A DNA stretch of 64,000 bases from Nocardioides sp. Lineage in GTDB: Bacteria > Actinomycetota > Actinomycetes > Propionibacteriales > Nocardioidaceae. The notes under the pieces are model-generated. The model worked only from the letters and a program-made list of their open reading frames with translations. It searched no databases and was not told where the DNA came from. Within the stretch, counting starts at the first letter, position 1. The number at the start of each line of letters is the position of its first letter. Position numbers and translations under genes: made by a program. Shown one piece after another: positions 1-8,878 of the stretch. The DNA lies in NCBI RefSeq assembly GCF_029937575.1, contig NZ_JAPYPS010000013.1, forward strand, positions 1-64,000, given 5' to 3'.

Positions 1-1
1 G

Positions 2-844
2 GCTGCGGTCGACGATCTCGACGACGACCTGGTGGCGGAGAAGGACACCGCGGAGAAGTACCTCATCGGTGAGGCCGCCCACTTCGATGCCTACGAGCTG
101 CGCCGGCTCGGGGAGAAGCTGTTCGAGGTCCTCGACCCCGAGACCGCCGAGGCTCGTGAGGCGAAGCGGTTGGCCGACCTGGAGGCCGAGGCCCGGAAGA
201 AGGCTGAGGTGAAGTTCCGCAACGGTGGTGACGGGACGGTGCGGGGGTCGTTCGTGCTGCCGGAGTTGCAGGCCGAGATGTTCCGCAAGGCGTTGCAAGC
301 TCTGGCCTCGCCGAAGCATGTGCGCGCCACCGAGGGTGCTGGTGCTTTCGACTTCGAGAGGCCGACGCCGCACAAGCTGGGTCTGGCGTTCATGGAGTAC
401 ATCGAGGGTTACCCCACCGACGGTCTGCCGAAGCAGGGTGGTCTGGCGGCGACCGTGGTGATCAGCGCCCCGGCCGAGACGTTCACCGAGGGCGCGGAGA
501 GGACGGGCCACACCGAGTCCGGGACCGGGGTCTCACCGGGACAGCTGATCCGGTTGGCGTGTGAGGCGAAGGTGTTCCCGGCCGTGCTGGACAAGGGCGG
601 CCACGTCCTCGACCTCGGTCGCGGCCAGCGGTTCCACAACGCCGCCCAGCGGCTGGCGTTGCTTGTCGAGCAGCAGCACTGTCAGCACCCGGCCTGTGAC
701 GTGGCGGGGGCGTTCTGCCACGTCCACCACACCACCCCCTGGTCCGACGGCGGGCACACCAACACTCGCGACGCCGTACTGCTGTGCCCCTTCCATCACC
801 ACCAGGCCCACGCCACCGGCCAGACCTACCCGATGCGGACGTAG
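2..844 (+). CDS. DUF222 / HNH endonuclease domain protein, 5' end outside window
   Basis: The reading frame is open to the left edge, so the true start lies outside the window; the track start at base 32 is only an internal GTG. The visible 280 or so residues are the C-terminal part of a DUF222 (13E12-repeat) protein, a family abundant in actinobacteria. Near the end is an HNH-type nuclease module: CQHPAC, then CHVHHTTPWSDGG, then LLCPFHHHQAH, which supplies the Cys/His metal ligands and catalytic His. By family it is a putative DNA endonuclease; no target or partner can be read from the sequence. No transposase or phage gene lies beside it in the window. The domain call is firm, the function is inferred. 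Confidence 0.85.
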   Translation, partial: AAVDDLDDDLVAEKDTAEKYLIGEAAHFDAYELRRLGEKLFEVLDPETAEAREAKRLADLEAEARKKAEVKFRNGGDGTVRGSFVLPELQAEMFRKALQALASPKHVRATEGAGAFDFERPTPHKLGLAFMEYIEGYPTDGLPKQGGLAATVVISAPAETFTEGAERTGHTESGTGVSPGQLIRLACEAKVFPAVLDKGGHVLDLGRGQRFHNAAQRLALLVEQQHCQHPACDVAGAFCHVHHTTPWSDGGHTNTRDAVLLCPFHHHQAHATGQTYPMRT

Positions 845-966
845 GTCGAGGGGCTGATCCATGACTGACTCGGTGTGCGTCACACCACTGCCACCGCGCG
901 TAGAACCTTCCGCTCATCCCGATGGTCGGCCTGGCGGAGTGTCACGGGTCGGCGCATACTCCTGGC

Positions 967-1425
967 ATGGAGCCCGGTGGAACGGCAACGCGTCCAACAG
1001 TCATGCGCACGGCGTGCACGACACTCGCTCTCATCACCGCAATGCTGCTTACCGGATGCAGTACAGACTCAGACGCGGGTCGCGCGACCTTGCCACCTGA
1101 GGACGCTCAGACGAGTGCCGATCCCACTACCGCTCTCGCGTTGTGTGAGGGCGCAGTAGGCGAACAGGACCACGTGATCGCCGCTGCTCCCACCACCGTC
1201 CAGCAGGTCCTCAATCGGCGCGGTGGACCGGACCCGGGAACGTCACCAGCAAAGACGTCGTGGGCGTCGCTACCATCCGGCGACCTCGCGGCCTGGTGCA
1301 CCGTCGAGACCGGCAACGGCCGATGGACAGTCAGCGCAGCGACCCTCGCAGGGCCATTGGTCGACTTCATGACCAGTACGACCCCGTTGACCGACGCTTA
1401 CAGCGAGGGACCGGCGATTCCGTAG
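967..1425 (+). CDS. Small secreted lipoprotein of unknown function
   Basis: A hydrophobic stretch ending in a lipobox (LITAMLLTGC, cysteine about residue 31 from this start) predicts export and lipid attachment to the outer face of the membrane. The mature part of about 120 residues is acidic and Ser/Thr/Ala rich, with two further cysteines that could pair. No known domain is recognised. I use the ATG at 967; the ATG at 1003 gives a shorter but equally good signal peptide, and the track start at 922 has an implausibly long leader. No clear ribosome binding site precedes any of the three. It stands alone between unrelated genes. Confidence 0.6.
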   Translation: MEPGGTATRPTVMRTACTTLALITAMLLTGCSTDSDAGRATLPPEDAQTSADPTTALALCEGAVGEQDHVIAAAPTTVQQVLNRRGGPDPGTSPAKTSWASLPSGDLAAWCTVETGNGRWTVSAATLAGPLVDFMTSTTPLTDAYSEGPAIP

Positions 1426-1493
1426 AGTATGCGCCCGACTTTGCTTGATATGCGGGTGGTGCGGATTCATCCAGCTTCAGCGATAGTGGCGCA

Positions 1494-1700
1494 ATGAAGT
1501 CGCAAGCAGCGAGGGAAGAGCAGTCCCTCACCATCGCGGCCGGCCTCGGGGTCCTGCTCGGCGTGCTGACGGCAGGCGCCGTGGTCCTCGTGATTGTTGG
1601 CGGCGTCTCGGGCATGTCCGAGACATTCGATGCGGGGTTCCGGTGGGCGATCGCGCTGAGCCTTGTCTGCGGTGGCGTCTACCTCGTGCGTCACCGCTAG
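1494..1700 (+). CDS. Small two-helix membrane protein
   Basis: This 68-residue protein has a charged N-terminus, a first transmembrane helix (about residues 12-37, LGVLLGVLTAGAVVLVIVGG), a short loop, a second helix (about residues 48-63) and a basic tail (VRHR). Composition and two clean helices argue for a real gene, although there is no strong ribosome binding site. No family is recognised. It could be an orphan membrane peptide or a small partner of an unidentified system. Confidence 0.5.
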   Translation: MKSQAAREEQSLTIAAGLGVLLGVLTAGAVVLVIVGGVSGMSETFDAGFRWAIALSLVCGGVYLVRHR

Positions 1701-1753
1701 TAGAGCGAGCGTTCGCATCTGCCGCGATCCGCGCGGACATGCCGATGACAGGG

Positions 1754-2002
1754 CTACTCGGCACGAGCGCGGGGAGCGGCTCCTTCTTCACAGATCCAGA
1801 CGAGCAAGGTCGCGTGCTCAGGGTCGTGCCACGGGGTGTCGTCGTGCGCGAGCGTCCGCTTCTCGTTCTCGGTCAGGAGCGCAACCGGGCCTCCTGGCCA
1901 GGCACCCCGCCATAGGACGTGGTGGCCCAGCAGGCTGGAAACAGCGTGTCGAGCCAGGCCAATCTTCTCGTCGAGTGGAGCCGCCGGTACGAGCGAGTTC
2001 AA
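1754..2002 (-). CDS. Possible small hypothetical protein or gene remnant
   Basis: The leftward frame encodes protein-like sequence of normal composition (for example LLGHHVLWRGAWPGG and DDTPWHDPEHATLLVWIC), unlike the Arg-rich shadows around it. The only available start is TTG at 2002. The same frame stays open and protein-like for about 23 more codons upstream (SGDPQSDDVWLWEVVWTL) to a stop at 2072-2074, without an ATG or GTG. That pattern suggests a gene that has lost its 5' end. No family is recognised. The rest of 1701-2374 shows no supported gene. Confidence 0.35.
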   Translation of the reverse strand: MNSLVPAAPLDEKIGLARHAVSSLLGHHVLWRGAWPGGPVALLTENEKRTLAHDDTPWHDPEHATLLVWICEEGAAPRARAE

Positions 2003-2344
2003 CGTCCAAACGACCTCCCAGAGCCAAACGTCGTCGCTCTGAGGGTCGCCGCTGATCAGTATGCGAGGCGATCAACTGATGGCAGAGCGGAGTTGGCGTC
2101 AGGCATTTGCACAGGATGCCCGAGTACGCACTCAAAGGCCGCACTGTGGGCCTCGAAGCGGCGATCTCTGGTCGGGCTCCGGCTCGCAGCCGCTCGACAC
2201 ACCTAGCTGACAGCTCTAGGGGTCAATTGTGAGCTCCGAGATGCGACCTACTCCTTGGCCCAGGGGAACCAGATGTAACTGATGGCCACCTTGTGTTGCA
2301 CGCGTGCCGGATCCATGTTCGTCAACGAGCATGGAGGACGGCAC

Positions 2345-2374
2345 ATGTAAGGGAACCGGGGTTAGAGTTACATC
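2345..2374 (+). promoter_or_regulatory. Putative leaderless promoter of the Fic gene
   Basis: TAGAGT at 2363-2368 matches a TANNNT -10 element and ends six bases before the GTG start at 2375, the spacing expected for a leaderless transcript. AGTTACATC at 2366-2374 is the exact reverse complement of GATGTAACT at 2272-2280, and ATGTAA recurs at 2345-2350, so an operator may overlap the promoter. No good -35 is seen. Confidence 0.35.
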
Positions 2375-3574
2375 GTGGACCTCTCAATGTTTGCCAACGA
2401 CCACATGGGGAGCCTTGTCCCGATCCATGGAACCGACCCCATTCTCGGACCTTGGAATCACTCCGCCTTCATACCGGTGCCGCTGAACGCTTCGGCGCCG
2501 AGCCTCACTCCTAAGACGTACCTGGAGGTAGCGAATGCCCGCGCCGCCGTCGCCGCTCTGGACAGTTTGGCGCGCCAACTTCCAGATCCGACCCTGCTTC
2601 GCAGGATCGCCCTGAACCGGGAGGCGCAGAGCACCTCAGCTCTTGAAGGGACCTACGTCCCCCTCGCCGAGGTGCTGGTCTCGGGCGATGACGCCCCTCC
2701 GAAGAGTGACAGGCGCGAGGTTCTCAACTACGTGCGGATGGCCTCCTTTGCTTTCAGTGAGATCCAGGAGGGCCGGCCGCTTACGCCCTCACTTCTGTGC
2801 GACCTCCAGTCGATCTTGGTGACTGGGACAAAGGATGAGGGTATCGAAACTGGAATCATTCGTGAGAGTCAAGTGGCCGTCGGGCGACGCTCCGACGCTC
2901 CAGCCGGTGCGTTGCCGGTTCACGCCGCCCGCTTCATCCCTGCGCCGGGCGGGCCCGTGTTGGCGGCGAATGTCCTCGACCTCACGGACTGGATGCGATC
3001 CGACCACGCTGAAGTCCTTGATCCGATTGTCAGCGCAGCCATGGCCCACTACCAGTTTGAAACTCTCCACCCGTTCCACGATGGGAACGGACGGATCGGA
3101 CGCTTGCTGATCATCCTCCAGATGTTCATGCACGGTGTTCTGAGCGAGCCGACGCTGACAGTCTCGCCATGGTTCGAAGCCCGTCGAGTCGAGTACTACG
3201 ACCGCCTGCTTCAAGTGAGTTGTGACGGCGACTGGGATGGGTTCGTTGGATTCTTCGCTCGAGGCATAACGGACTCAGCGAAGCTGACTCAGCGGGAGAT
3301 GTTGGAACTGATCAAGGTGCAAGAGAACATGAAGGAGACCGTCAGAGCCTCGAGGCTGCGGGCCGATACCGCGCTCCAGATGGTCGACTTTGCCGTGGCG
3401 AACGTGTCTTTCACCGTGCGTCAAGCCTCGGAAGGGCTTGGCGTCAGTTACCCACGTGCTAACGGGCTCGCACAACAACTAATTGAGCTCGACATCCTCG
3501 CCGAAACTAAGCTTGAAGGCTCTCCGACCCGGCGCTTCTACGCACCGCAAGTACTTCGGGCCCTCGTCCCTTAG
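2375..3574 (+). CDS. Fic family protein (adenylyltransferase) with inhibitory helix and C-terminal winged helix
   Basis: Fic enzymes transfer AMP from ATP to hydroxyl groups of target proteins. The full active-site motif HPFHDGNGRIGR is present at about residue 232. An N-terminal Fic_N region carries TSALEGT at about residue 87, matching the S/T-x-x-x-E-G/N inhibitory motif whose Glu blocks ATP placement, so this is a self-inhibited (class II type) Fic protein. The last 80 or so residues look like a winged helix (FTVRQASEGLGVSYPRANGLAQQL), as in Fic proteins that bind DNA or regulate themselves. The gene is lower in GC than its neighbours and has no toxin or antitoxin partner beside it. The start is GTG 2375; ATG 2387 and 2405 are alternatives. 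Confidence 0.88.
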   Translation: MDLSMFANDHMGSLVPIHGTDPILGPWNHSAFIPVPLNASAPSLTPKTYLEVANARAAVAALDSLARQLPDPTLLRRIALNREAQSTSALEGTYVPLAEVLVSGDDAPPKSDRREVLNYVRMASFAFSEIQEGRPLTPSLLCDLQSILVTGTKDEGIETGIIRESQVAVGRRSDAPAGALPVHAARFIPAPGGPVLAANVLDLTDWMRSDHAEVLDPIVSAAMAHYQFETLHPFHDGNGRIGRLLIILQMFMHGVLSEPTLTVSPWFEARRVEYYDRLLQVSCDGDWDGFVGFFARGITDSAKLTQREMLELIKVQENMKETVRASRLRADTALQMVDFAVANVSFTVRQASEGLGVSYPRANGLAQQLIELDILAETKLEGSPTRRFYAPQVLRALVP

Positions 3575-3937
3575 TTCACTAGTCTTCCCTGCCGGCGTTC
3601 GTCTCCGTCGACGGTAGTCGAACTCGGGTTCGGGGGAGGAGCGCCCGACCGTGCCGCCCCTCGGGATCCGCCCGACCATCAGCGCATAGTGCGCGCCTCA
3701 GCGCGCGGGTAGCCGGGCGCGTGGGCGACGGAACCGCGGGTGCAACGCTGCCCTGCACCTACTGGGCCGTCGTGTCCTCCGGGTCGTCTGAAGCTGAACT
3801 GGACACCGTGCTGGCCTCGGTACGCGAATCAATGCCTTGATCGTGGCCGGCGTCACCGAGCGCTCCTGCGCCCGATCCCGGGCGTCACACACCGTCGGCT
3901 GTCAGGGTTGTCGGGGCTGCCCGGTAGCGTCTCGCCC
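3575..3937. other. Intergenic region without supported gene
   Basis: Short frames here are Arg/Pro-rich shadows. The track extends tmk leftward to 3740, but that extension lacks conserved sequence. Nothing else is recognised. Confidence 0.6.
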
Positions 3938-4600
3938 GTGACCTCCGCCCCCGGCCCGACCGGTCCCGTGTACGCCGGGCGTGGCGTCTTCGTGTGCTTC
4001 GAGGGCGGCGAGGGCTCGGGCAAGTCCACCCAGTCCGGGCGGTTGCGCGACTGGCTGCTCGCCGAGGGGTACGCCGTACGGCTGACGTTCGAGCCCGGTG
4101 ACACGCCTGTGGGTCGCGAGGTCCGCCGCATCGTGCTGAGTCCCGAGACCGGCGCCTTGGCCGACCGCACCGAGGCACTGCTCTACGCCGCCGACAAGGC
4201 CGAGCACGTCGAGACCCTCGTGCTCCCCGCGCTGGAGCGCGGCGAGGTGGTGATCACCGACCGCTACGTCGACTCGACCCTGGCCTACCAGGGCGCCGGC
4301 CGCTCGCTGGCCGTCGAGGAGGTCGAGGCCGTCGCCCGCTGGGCCACCGGCGACCTCCGCCCGCACCTGACCGTCGTCCTCGACCTCGCCCCGGAGGCGG
4401 GGCTGGGCCGGTTCGCCGGGCGCGACCGGATCGAGGGCGAGTCCCTGGAGTTCCACCAGCGGGTCCGCGAGGCCTTCGTCGCGATGGCCGAGGACGACCC
4501 GGACCACTACCTGGTGCTCGACGCCCGGGCGCCCGTCGACGAGATCGCGGAGCGCGTGCGCGACGCCGTACGCCCCCTGCTGGCGCAGGCGGTCCGGTGA
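3938..4600 (+). CDS. tmk: Thymidylate kinase
   Basis: Phosphorylates dTMP to dTDP with ATP, an essential cytosolic step of dTTP synthesis. The 220-residue length is normal. The P-loop is GGEGSGKST at about residue 23, followed by the dTMP-binding DRY region (ITDRYVDSTLAYQGAG, about residue 107) and the LID region (RFAGRDRIE). I choose GTG 3938 because conserved sequence begins about 15 residues later; the track start at 3740 adds about 66 unsupported residues. The stop overlaps the holB start by four bases (GTGA), so the two are co-translated, a common actinobacterial arrangement. Confidence 0.95.
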   Translation: MTSAPGPTGPVYAGRGVFVCFEGGEGSGKSTQSGRLRDWLLAEGYAVRLTFEPGDTPVGREVRRIVLSPETGALADRTEALLYAADKAEHVETLVLPALERGEVVITDRYVDSTLAYQGAGRSLAVEEVEAVARWATGDLRPHLTVVLDLAPEAGLGRFAGRDRIEGESLEFHQRVREAFVAMAEDDPDHYLVLDARAPVDEIAERVRDAVRPLLAQAVR

Positions 4601-5781
4601 CGGCCGTCGCGGCGGGGGGTCGCGTCGGCGACGTGTGGGCCGACCTCGTCGGGCAGCAGCGCGCGGTCGACGTCCTGCGGCCCGCCACCGCCGGCAAGGG
4701 GATGTCGCACGCCTGGCTCTTCACCGGCCCACCCGGCTCCGGGCGCTCCAACGTGGCGCTCGCCTTCGCCGCAGCGCTGCAGTGCGAGCGGCGCGGCGAC
4801 GAGGCGGGTTGCGGGCAGTGCCACGAGTGCCACACCGCGCTGGCGGGCAGCCACGCCGACATCGGGCTGGTCCGCACCGCCAAGCTGTCCATCGGCGTCG
4901 ACGAGGTGCGCGACCTCGTCCGCCGCTCCGCGCTCGCCCCGGCCGGGCGTCGCTGGCAGATCATCATCGTCGAGGACGCCGACCGCTTGACCGAGCAGGC
5001 CGCCAACGCGCTGCTCAAGGCGATCGAGGAGCCCACCGACCGCACCGTGTGGATGCTCTGCGCCCCCACCGTCGAGGACGTCCTGCCCACGATCCGCTCC
5101 CGCTGCCGCCAGCTCACGCTGGCGACCCCGACCGCGGCTGCCGTGGCCGAGTTCCTGGTGCGCTCCGACGGAGTGAGCCCCGCCCTGGCGGCGTACGCCG
5201 CGCGCGCGAGCCAGGGACACATCGGCCGGGCGCGCGCGTTGGCCCGCGACGAGGCCACCCGCAACCGCCGCCGCGAGATCGTCTCCCTGCCCTTGCGCCT
5301 GACGTCGCTGGGCGCCTGCATGCAGGCCGCGACCAACCTGGCCGAGGTGGCCAAGGAGGAGGCCGAGGCGATCACCAGCGAGCTGGACGACCGGGAGAAG
5401 GTCGACCTCGCCACGACGTACGGCGTGGTCGAGCGCGGTCGTCGTCCGCGGGAGTACGCGCCCGCGCTGTCGGCGCTGGACAAGTCCCAGAAGACCCGCG
5501 CCAAGCGCCGGGTGCTCGACGTCGTGGACCGCGGGCTGATGGACCTCACCTCGGTCTACCGCGACGCGATCGCGGTGGCGGCGAGGGCTCCGGGGTCCCT
5601 GGTCAACGAGGAGATCCGCGGGGACATCGAGGAGCTCGCCCGGACCTCCACGCCGGAGCTCAACCTGCGCCGGATCGGGTGGATCTTCGAGGCCCGCGAG
5701 CAGATGTTGGAGTTCAACGTGCCGGTCGCCCTTGCCCTGGAGGCCATGATGGTGGCGCTGAAGGTGCCCGAGCGGAGCTAG
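4597..5781 (+). CDS. holB: DNA polymerase III subunit delta'
   Basis: Delta' is the stator of the clamp loader that places the beta clamp on DNA. The AAA+ module begins near residue 40 with a P-loop-like GPPGSGRSN, followed by a zinc module (CERRGDEAGCGQCHEC) and the conserved IIIVEDADRLTEQAANALLKAIEEP helix-lid region. SRC (IRSRCR) supplies the arginine finger. The P-loop has Arg-Ser in place of Lys-Thr/Ser, as in delta' subunits that do not hydrolyse ATP. It is translationally coupled to tmk. The 394-residue length is typical. Confidence 0.93.
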   Translation: MTAVAAGGRVGDVWADLVGQQRAVDVLRPATAGKGMSHAWLFTGPPGSGRSNVALAFAAALQCERRGDEAGCGQCHECHTALAGSHADIGLVRTAKLSIGVDEVRDLVRRSALAPAGRRWQIIIVEDADRLTEQAANALLKAIEEPTDRTVWMLCAPTVEDVLPTIRSRCRQLTLATPTAAAVAEFLVRSDGVSPALAAYAARASQGHIGRARALARDEATRNRRREIVSLPLRLTSLGACMQAATNLAEVAKEEAEAITSELDDREKVDLATTYGVVERGRRPREYAPALSALDKSQKTRAKRRVLDVVDRGLMDLTSVYRDAIAVAARAPGSLVNEEIRGDIEELARTSTPELNLRRIGWIFEAREQMLEFNVPVALALEAMMVALKVPERS

Positions 5782-5805
5782 TGGACAGTCGATGGTGAGC
5801 AGCTG

Positions 5806-7386
5806 ATGATGAGCAGGCGGATGACCTTGATCGTGGCCGTGGTGGCGGTGATCGCCCTCGGAGTCGGTGGGGGTGCGACCGCGGCCCTGATCTTCACCGG
5901 CGACGACTCGGCGAGCCCCTCGGCGCCGCGCTCCACCCAGACTCGCGACGCCTCGCCGGTGCCGGGCCCCGACGGAGATCCGGTCAACGTCCCGGCCGGC
6001 CTCGAGCAGTACTACGAGCAGGTGCCCGACTGGCAGGCCTGCGGCTCCAACGACTGCGCCACGCTGACGGTGCCGATCGACTACGCCGAGCCGGAGGGGG
6101 AGACGATCGAGCTCAACCTCGAGCGCGCGCCCGCCAGTGACCAGGCGGCCAAGGTGGGCTCGCTCGTGGTCAACCCCGGCGGCCCCGGCGCCCCCGGCAC
6201 GAGCCTCGTCGACGATCCGTCGTTCGCCTTCGGCGCTCCCTTGCTGGCCCGGATGGACATCGTGGCCTTCGACCCCCGTGGCACCGGCGAGTCCGACCCG
6301 ATCGACTGCGTCTCCGACACCGACCTCGACACCTTCATCGCCCAGGACCCGGCCCCCGACGACGCGGCGGAGGCCGAGCAGTTCACCGAGGAGCAGGACG
6401 ACTTCTTCGCCAGCTGCGTGGAGAGCTCCGACTCCCTGATCGGTCATGTCTCCACCGTCGAGGCGGCGCGCGACATGGACGTCCTGCGCGGTGCGCTGCG
6501 CGAGGAGAAGCTCGCCTACCTCGGCTTCTCCTACGGCACGACCTTGGGTGGCGTCTACGCGGAGCTCTTCGCCGACAACGTCGGGCGCTTCGTCCTCGAC
6601 GCGGCCACCGACCCCGAGCTGGACTTCCGCGAGAACTCCCTGAGCCAGGCGCGCGGCTTCCAGACCGCCCTCAACGCCTACGTCGACGACTGTCTCGCCG
6701 GTGGCAGCTGCTTCCTGGGCACGGACCGCCAGGAGGGGCTGGACACCATCAAGACCCTGCTCGACGACATCGAGGCATCGCCCCTTCCCACGTCGTCGGG
6801 GCGCGACCTGGCGATCGGCAACGCCTTCTACGGCGTCGTCACTCCGCTCTACAGCCGCGACAACTGGCCGTTCCTCGACCAGGCGCTGCAGGAGGGGCTG
6901 GCCGGCAACGGCGACACGCTGCTGCTGCTCTCCGACTTCTACTCCTCCCGCAACGCCTCCGGGGGCTACGACGACAACAGCCTCGAGGCGTTCCTGGCGA
7001 TCAACTGCCTCGACGACCCCACGACGCTGGAGCCGGAGGACATCCCGGCCGAGTACCCCGCCTTCGACGAGGCCTCGCCGACCTTCGGTCGCGTCTTCGC
7101 CTGGGGGCTGATCGGCTGCCACGGCGTCGAGGTGGAGGCTTCCGAGCCGTACCCGACCGTGCGCGGCGAGGGGGCTGACCCCATCGTCGTGCTCGGTACG
7201 ACGCGCGACCCGGCGACGCCGTACGAGGAGGCCGTCGCGCTGGCCGACCAGCTCGACAGCGGCGTCCTGGTCAGCCGCGACGGCGACGGCCATACGGCGT
7301 ACAACAAGGGCAACGCGTGCATCGACGACGCCGTCGAGGGCTACCTGCTCGAGGGGGTCGTCCCCGAGGACGGCCTGGAGTGCTGA
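5806..7386 (+). CDS. Exported alpha/beta hydrolase, TAP-like (tripeptidyl aminopeptidase family)
   Basis: The N-terminus (MSRRMTLIVAVVAVIALGVGGG) is a signal or anchor sequence, so the enzyme acts outside the membrane. The catalytic Ser lies in GFSYGTTLGG (about residue 241). The Asp lies in the TAP-like C-terminal domain (TRDPATPYEEA, about residue 468) and the His in DGDGHTAY (about residue 494). Oxyanion residues fall in VVNPGGPGAPG. The family includes SlpD/E and Mycobacterium CaeA-type peptidases or esterases; the substrate cannot be read here. Six cysteines could form disulfides. Start ATG 5806; a second ATG follows at once. The gene begins 24 bases after holB. Confidence 0.88.
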   Translation: MMSRRMTLIVAVVAVIALGVGGGATAALIFTGDDSASPSAPRSTQTRDASPVPGPDGDPVNVPAGLEQYYEQVPDWQACGSNDCATLTVPIDYAEPEGETIELNLERAPASDQAAKVGSLVVNPGGPGAPGTSLVDDPSFAFGAPLLARMDIVAFDPRGTGESDPIDCVSDTDLDTFIAQDPAPDDAAEAEQFTEEQDDFFASCVESSDSLIGHVSTVEAARDMDVLRGALREEKLAYLGFSYGTTLGGVYAELFADNVGRFVLDAATDPELDFRENSLSQARGFQTALNAYVDDCLAGGSCFLGTDRQEGLDTIKTLLDDIEASPLPTSSGRDLAIGNAFYGVVTPLYSRDNWPFLDQALQEGLAGNGDTLLLLSDFYSSRNASGGYDDNSLEAFLAINCLDDPTTLEPEDIPAEYPAFDEASPTFGRVFAWGLIGCHGVEVEASEPYPTVRGEGADPIVVLGTTRDPATPYEEAVALADQLDSGVLVSRDGDGHTAYNKGNACIDDAVEGYLLEGVVPEDGLEC

Positions 7387-7435
7387 TCACGGGAGGCCCG
7401 CGGTTAGCCCGCGCCGATCCGGGCACCCTGGCCCC

Positions 7436-7885
7436 ATGTCGCTCGCACCCGTGTTCGGGATCGTCCTGGTCGTGCTGGGCGTCCTGTTCATCGCCCTGGG
7501 GGTCCGGGTGGGGCGCCACCACCGCGAGTTCGAGCGCAGGTCACGCCTGGCCGACGCCCAGGTGATCGAGCTGTTGCACCAGGTCATCGGGACGCCCGAT
7601 GTGCCGGGACGCGACGGCATCTGGAAGCCCGTCGTCCGCTTCGTCCTCCCCGACGGCCGGCCGATCGAGGTCGAGACCACGCACGGCAGCAACCCGCCGC
7701 CGGCCCAGCCCGGCCAGTGGGTCCAGGTGCGCTACGACCCCGAGCGGCCCACGTCGGTCAGGCTCGCCGTCGGCCCGAGCTCGGGAGGTCTGCTCTCCCC
7801 GTTGTTCGTGGTGGTCGGCTGCGTGGTCGCGGTCGGCGGGCTCGTCACCCTGGCGCTCGGGTTGCTGGCAGCACGGTTCCTGTGA
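7436..7885 (+). CDS. DUF3592 family membrane protein
   Basis: The 149 residues have one N-terminal transmembrane helix (residues 5-22), an outside beta-rich domain with the DUF3592 pattern (VVRFVLPDGRPIEVET, then PGQWVQVRYDPERPTSVRL) and a C-terminal helix (about residues 122-145). No enzymatic function is known for the family. It is convergent with the VWA gene that ends 36 bases downstream; no strong terminator is visible between them. Confidence 0.75.
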   Translation: MSLAPVFGIVLVVLGVLFIALGVRVGRHHREFERRSRLADAQVIELLHQVIGTPDVPGRDGIWKPVVRFVLPDGRPIEVETTHGSNPPPAQPGQWVQVRYDPERPTSVRLAVGPSSGGLLSPLFVVVGCVVAVGGLVTLALGLLAARFL

Positions 7886-7921
7886 CGCTCGGACCGGCTC
7901 AGGGGCGCTCGGTTGAGGGGG

Positions 7922-8878
7922 TCAGGGCAGCCGGGCGAACCAGCGCAACGACATCGCCGCTGCGAGCAGCCCCAGCAGCAGCGCGATGGCGATGACGTAC
8001 GGCGTGACGTCGCGCTGCTCGGTGGTGAAGCCGATCGAGGACTGGATGTCGTCGTAGACCTCGTCGAGCGCCTCGGCGGTCTCGGCGGCGTACCCGATCC
8101 CACCCGTGGCCTGGGCCAGGGCGTCGAGCGAGGCCTGGTCGACGGGCACCGGCACGAGCTGGCCGTCGACGGTGACGGTGCCGGTCGGGGTGCCGTAGGC
8201 GATCGTCGAGACCGGCACCTCGGCCTCGGCGGCGGCGCCGGCGGCCTGGTCGAGGCTGCTGCCGACGGTGTTGGTGCCATCGCTGAGCAGCACGATCTGG
8301 GCCGGCACGTCGGTGTCGAGGCCGGTCCCGTCGGTGGCGGCGGTCGACTCGATCTGCGCGAGCGAGGTCATCACGCCGTCGCCGATCGCGGTGCCCTCGT
8401 CGAGGCGCAGGTTGTCCAGGGCCGTCACGGCGGCCTCGTGGTCGGAGGTCGGGGTGGCCAGCACCGTGGCCGACCCGGCGAACGAGACCACGCCGACGTT
8501 GAACCCGCTGGGGAGTCCGTCCACGAAGCCCTGCGCCGCGTCGCTGGCCGCAGAGAGACGGTCGGGGGCGACGTCGGTCGCCTGCATCGAGAGCGACACG
8601 TCGACGACCACGATCACGGTCGCGCGTTCGCGCGGCACCTGCTCGTCGACCTGGGGGCGCGCCGCGGCCACGGTCAGCACGACGAAGGTGAGCAGCAGCA
8701 GCGTCGCCGGCAGGTGACGGCGCCAGCCCGGCTTCTCCGGCGTGAGGCGCTCCAGCATCGGCAGGGTCGCGAACGTGACGGCGTACTGACTGCGGCGCTT
8801 GGCCTGGACCAGGTACGACGCGGCGAGCGCCGCGACCGGGAGCAACAGGAGCAGCCAGGCGGGGGAGGCGAGGCTCAT
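7922..8878 (-). CDS. VWA domain membrane protein (BatA-like)
   Basis: Third gene of a MoxR-DUF58-VWA operon. Two N-terminal transmembrane segments (about residues 5-22 and 57-73) precede a von Willebrand A domain with a complete MIDAS start DVSLSM (about residue 92) and later LLSDGTN. A C-terminal helix (about residues 289-307) re-enters the membrane. By family, such proteins bind divalent metal and are proposed to work with MoxR AAA+ ATPases in cell-envelope or protein-assembly tasks. Its start codon overlaps the stop of the DUF58 gene (ATGA), indicating coupled translation. Confidence 0.85.
   Translation of the reverse strand: MSLASPAWLLLLLPVAALAASYLVQAKRRSQYAVTFATLPMLERLTPEKPGWRRHLPATLLLLTFVVLTVAAARPQVDEQVPRERATVIVVVDVSLSMQATDVAPDRLSAASDAAQGFVDGLPSGFNVGVVSFAGSATVLATPTSDHEAAVTALDNLRLDEGTAIGDGVMTSLAQIESTAATDGTGLDTDVPAQIVLLSDGTNTVGSSLDQAAGAAAEAEVPVSTIAYGTPTGTVTVDGQLVPVPVDQASLDALAQATGGIGYAAETAEALDEVYDDIQSSIGFTTEQRDVTPYVIAIALLLGLLAAAMSLRWFARLP

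Noticed and set aside
4507-7293. 928-residue leftward ORF opposite holB and the alpha/beta hydrolase
   Set aside because: Composition is typical antisense of GC-rich genes (Val/Gly/Arg/Asp-rich), with no domain; the plus-strand genes are certain.
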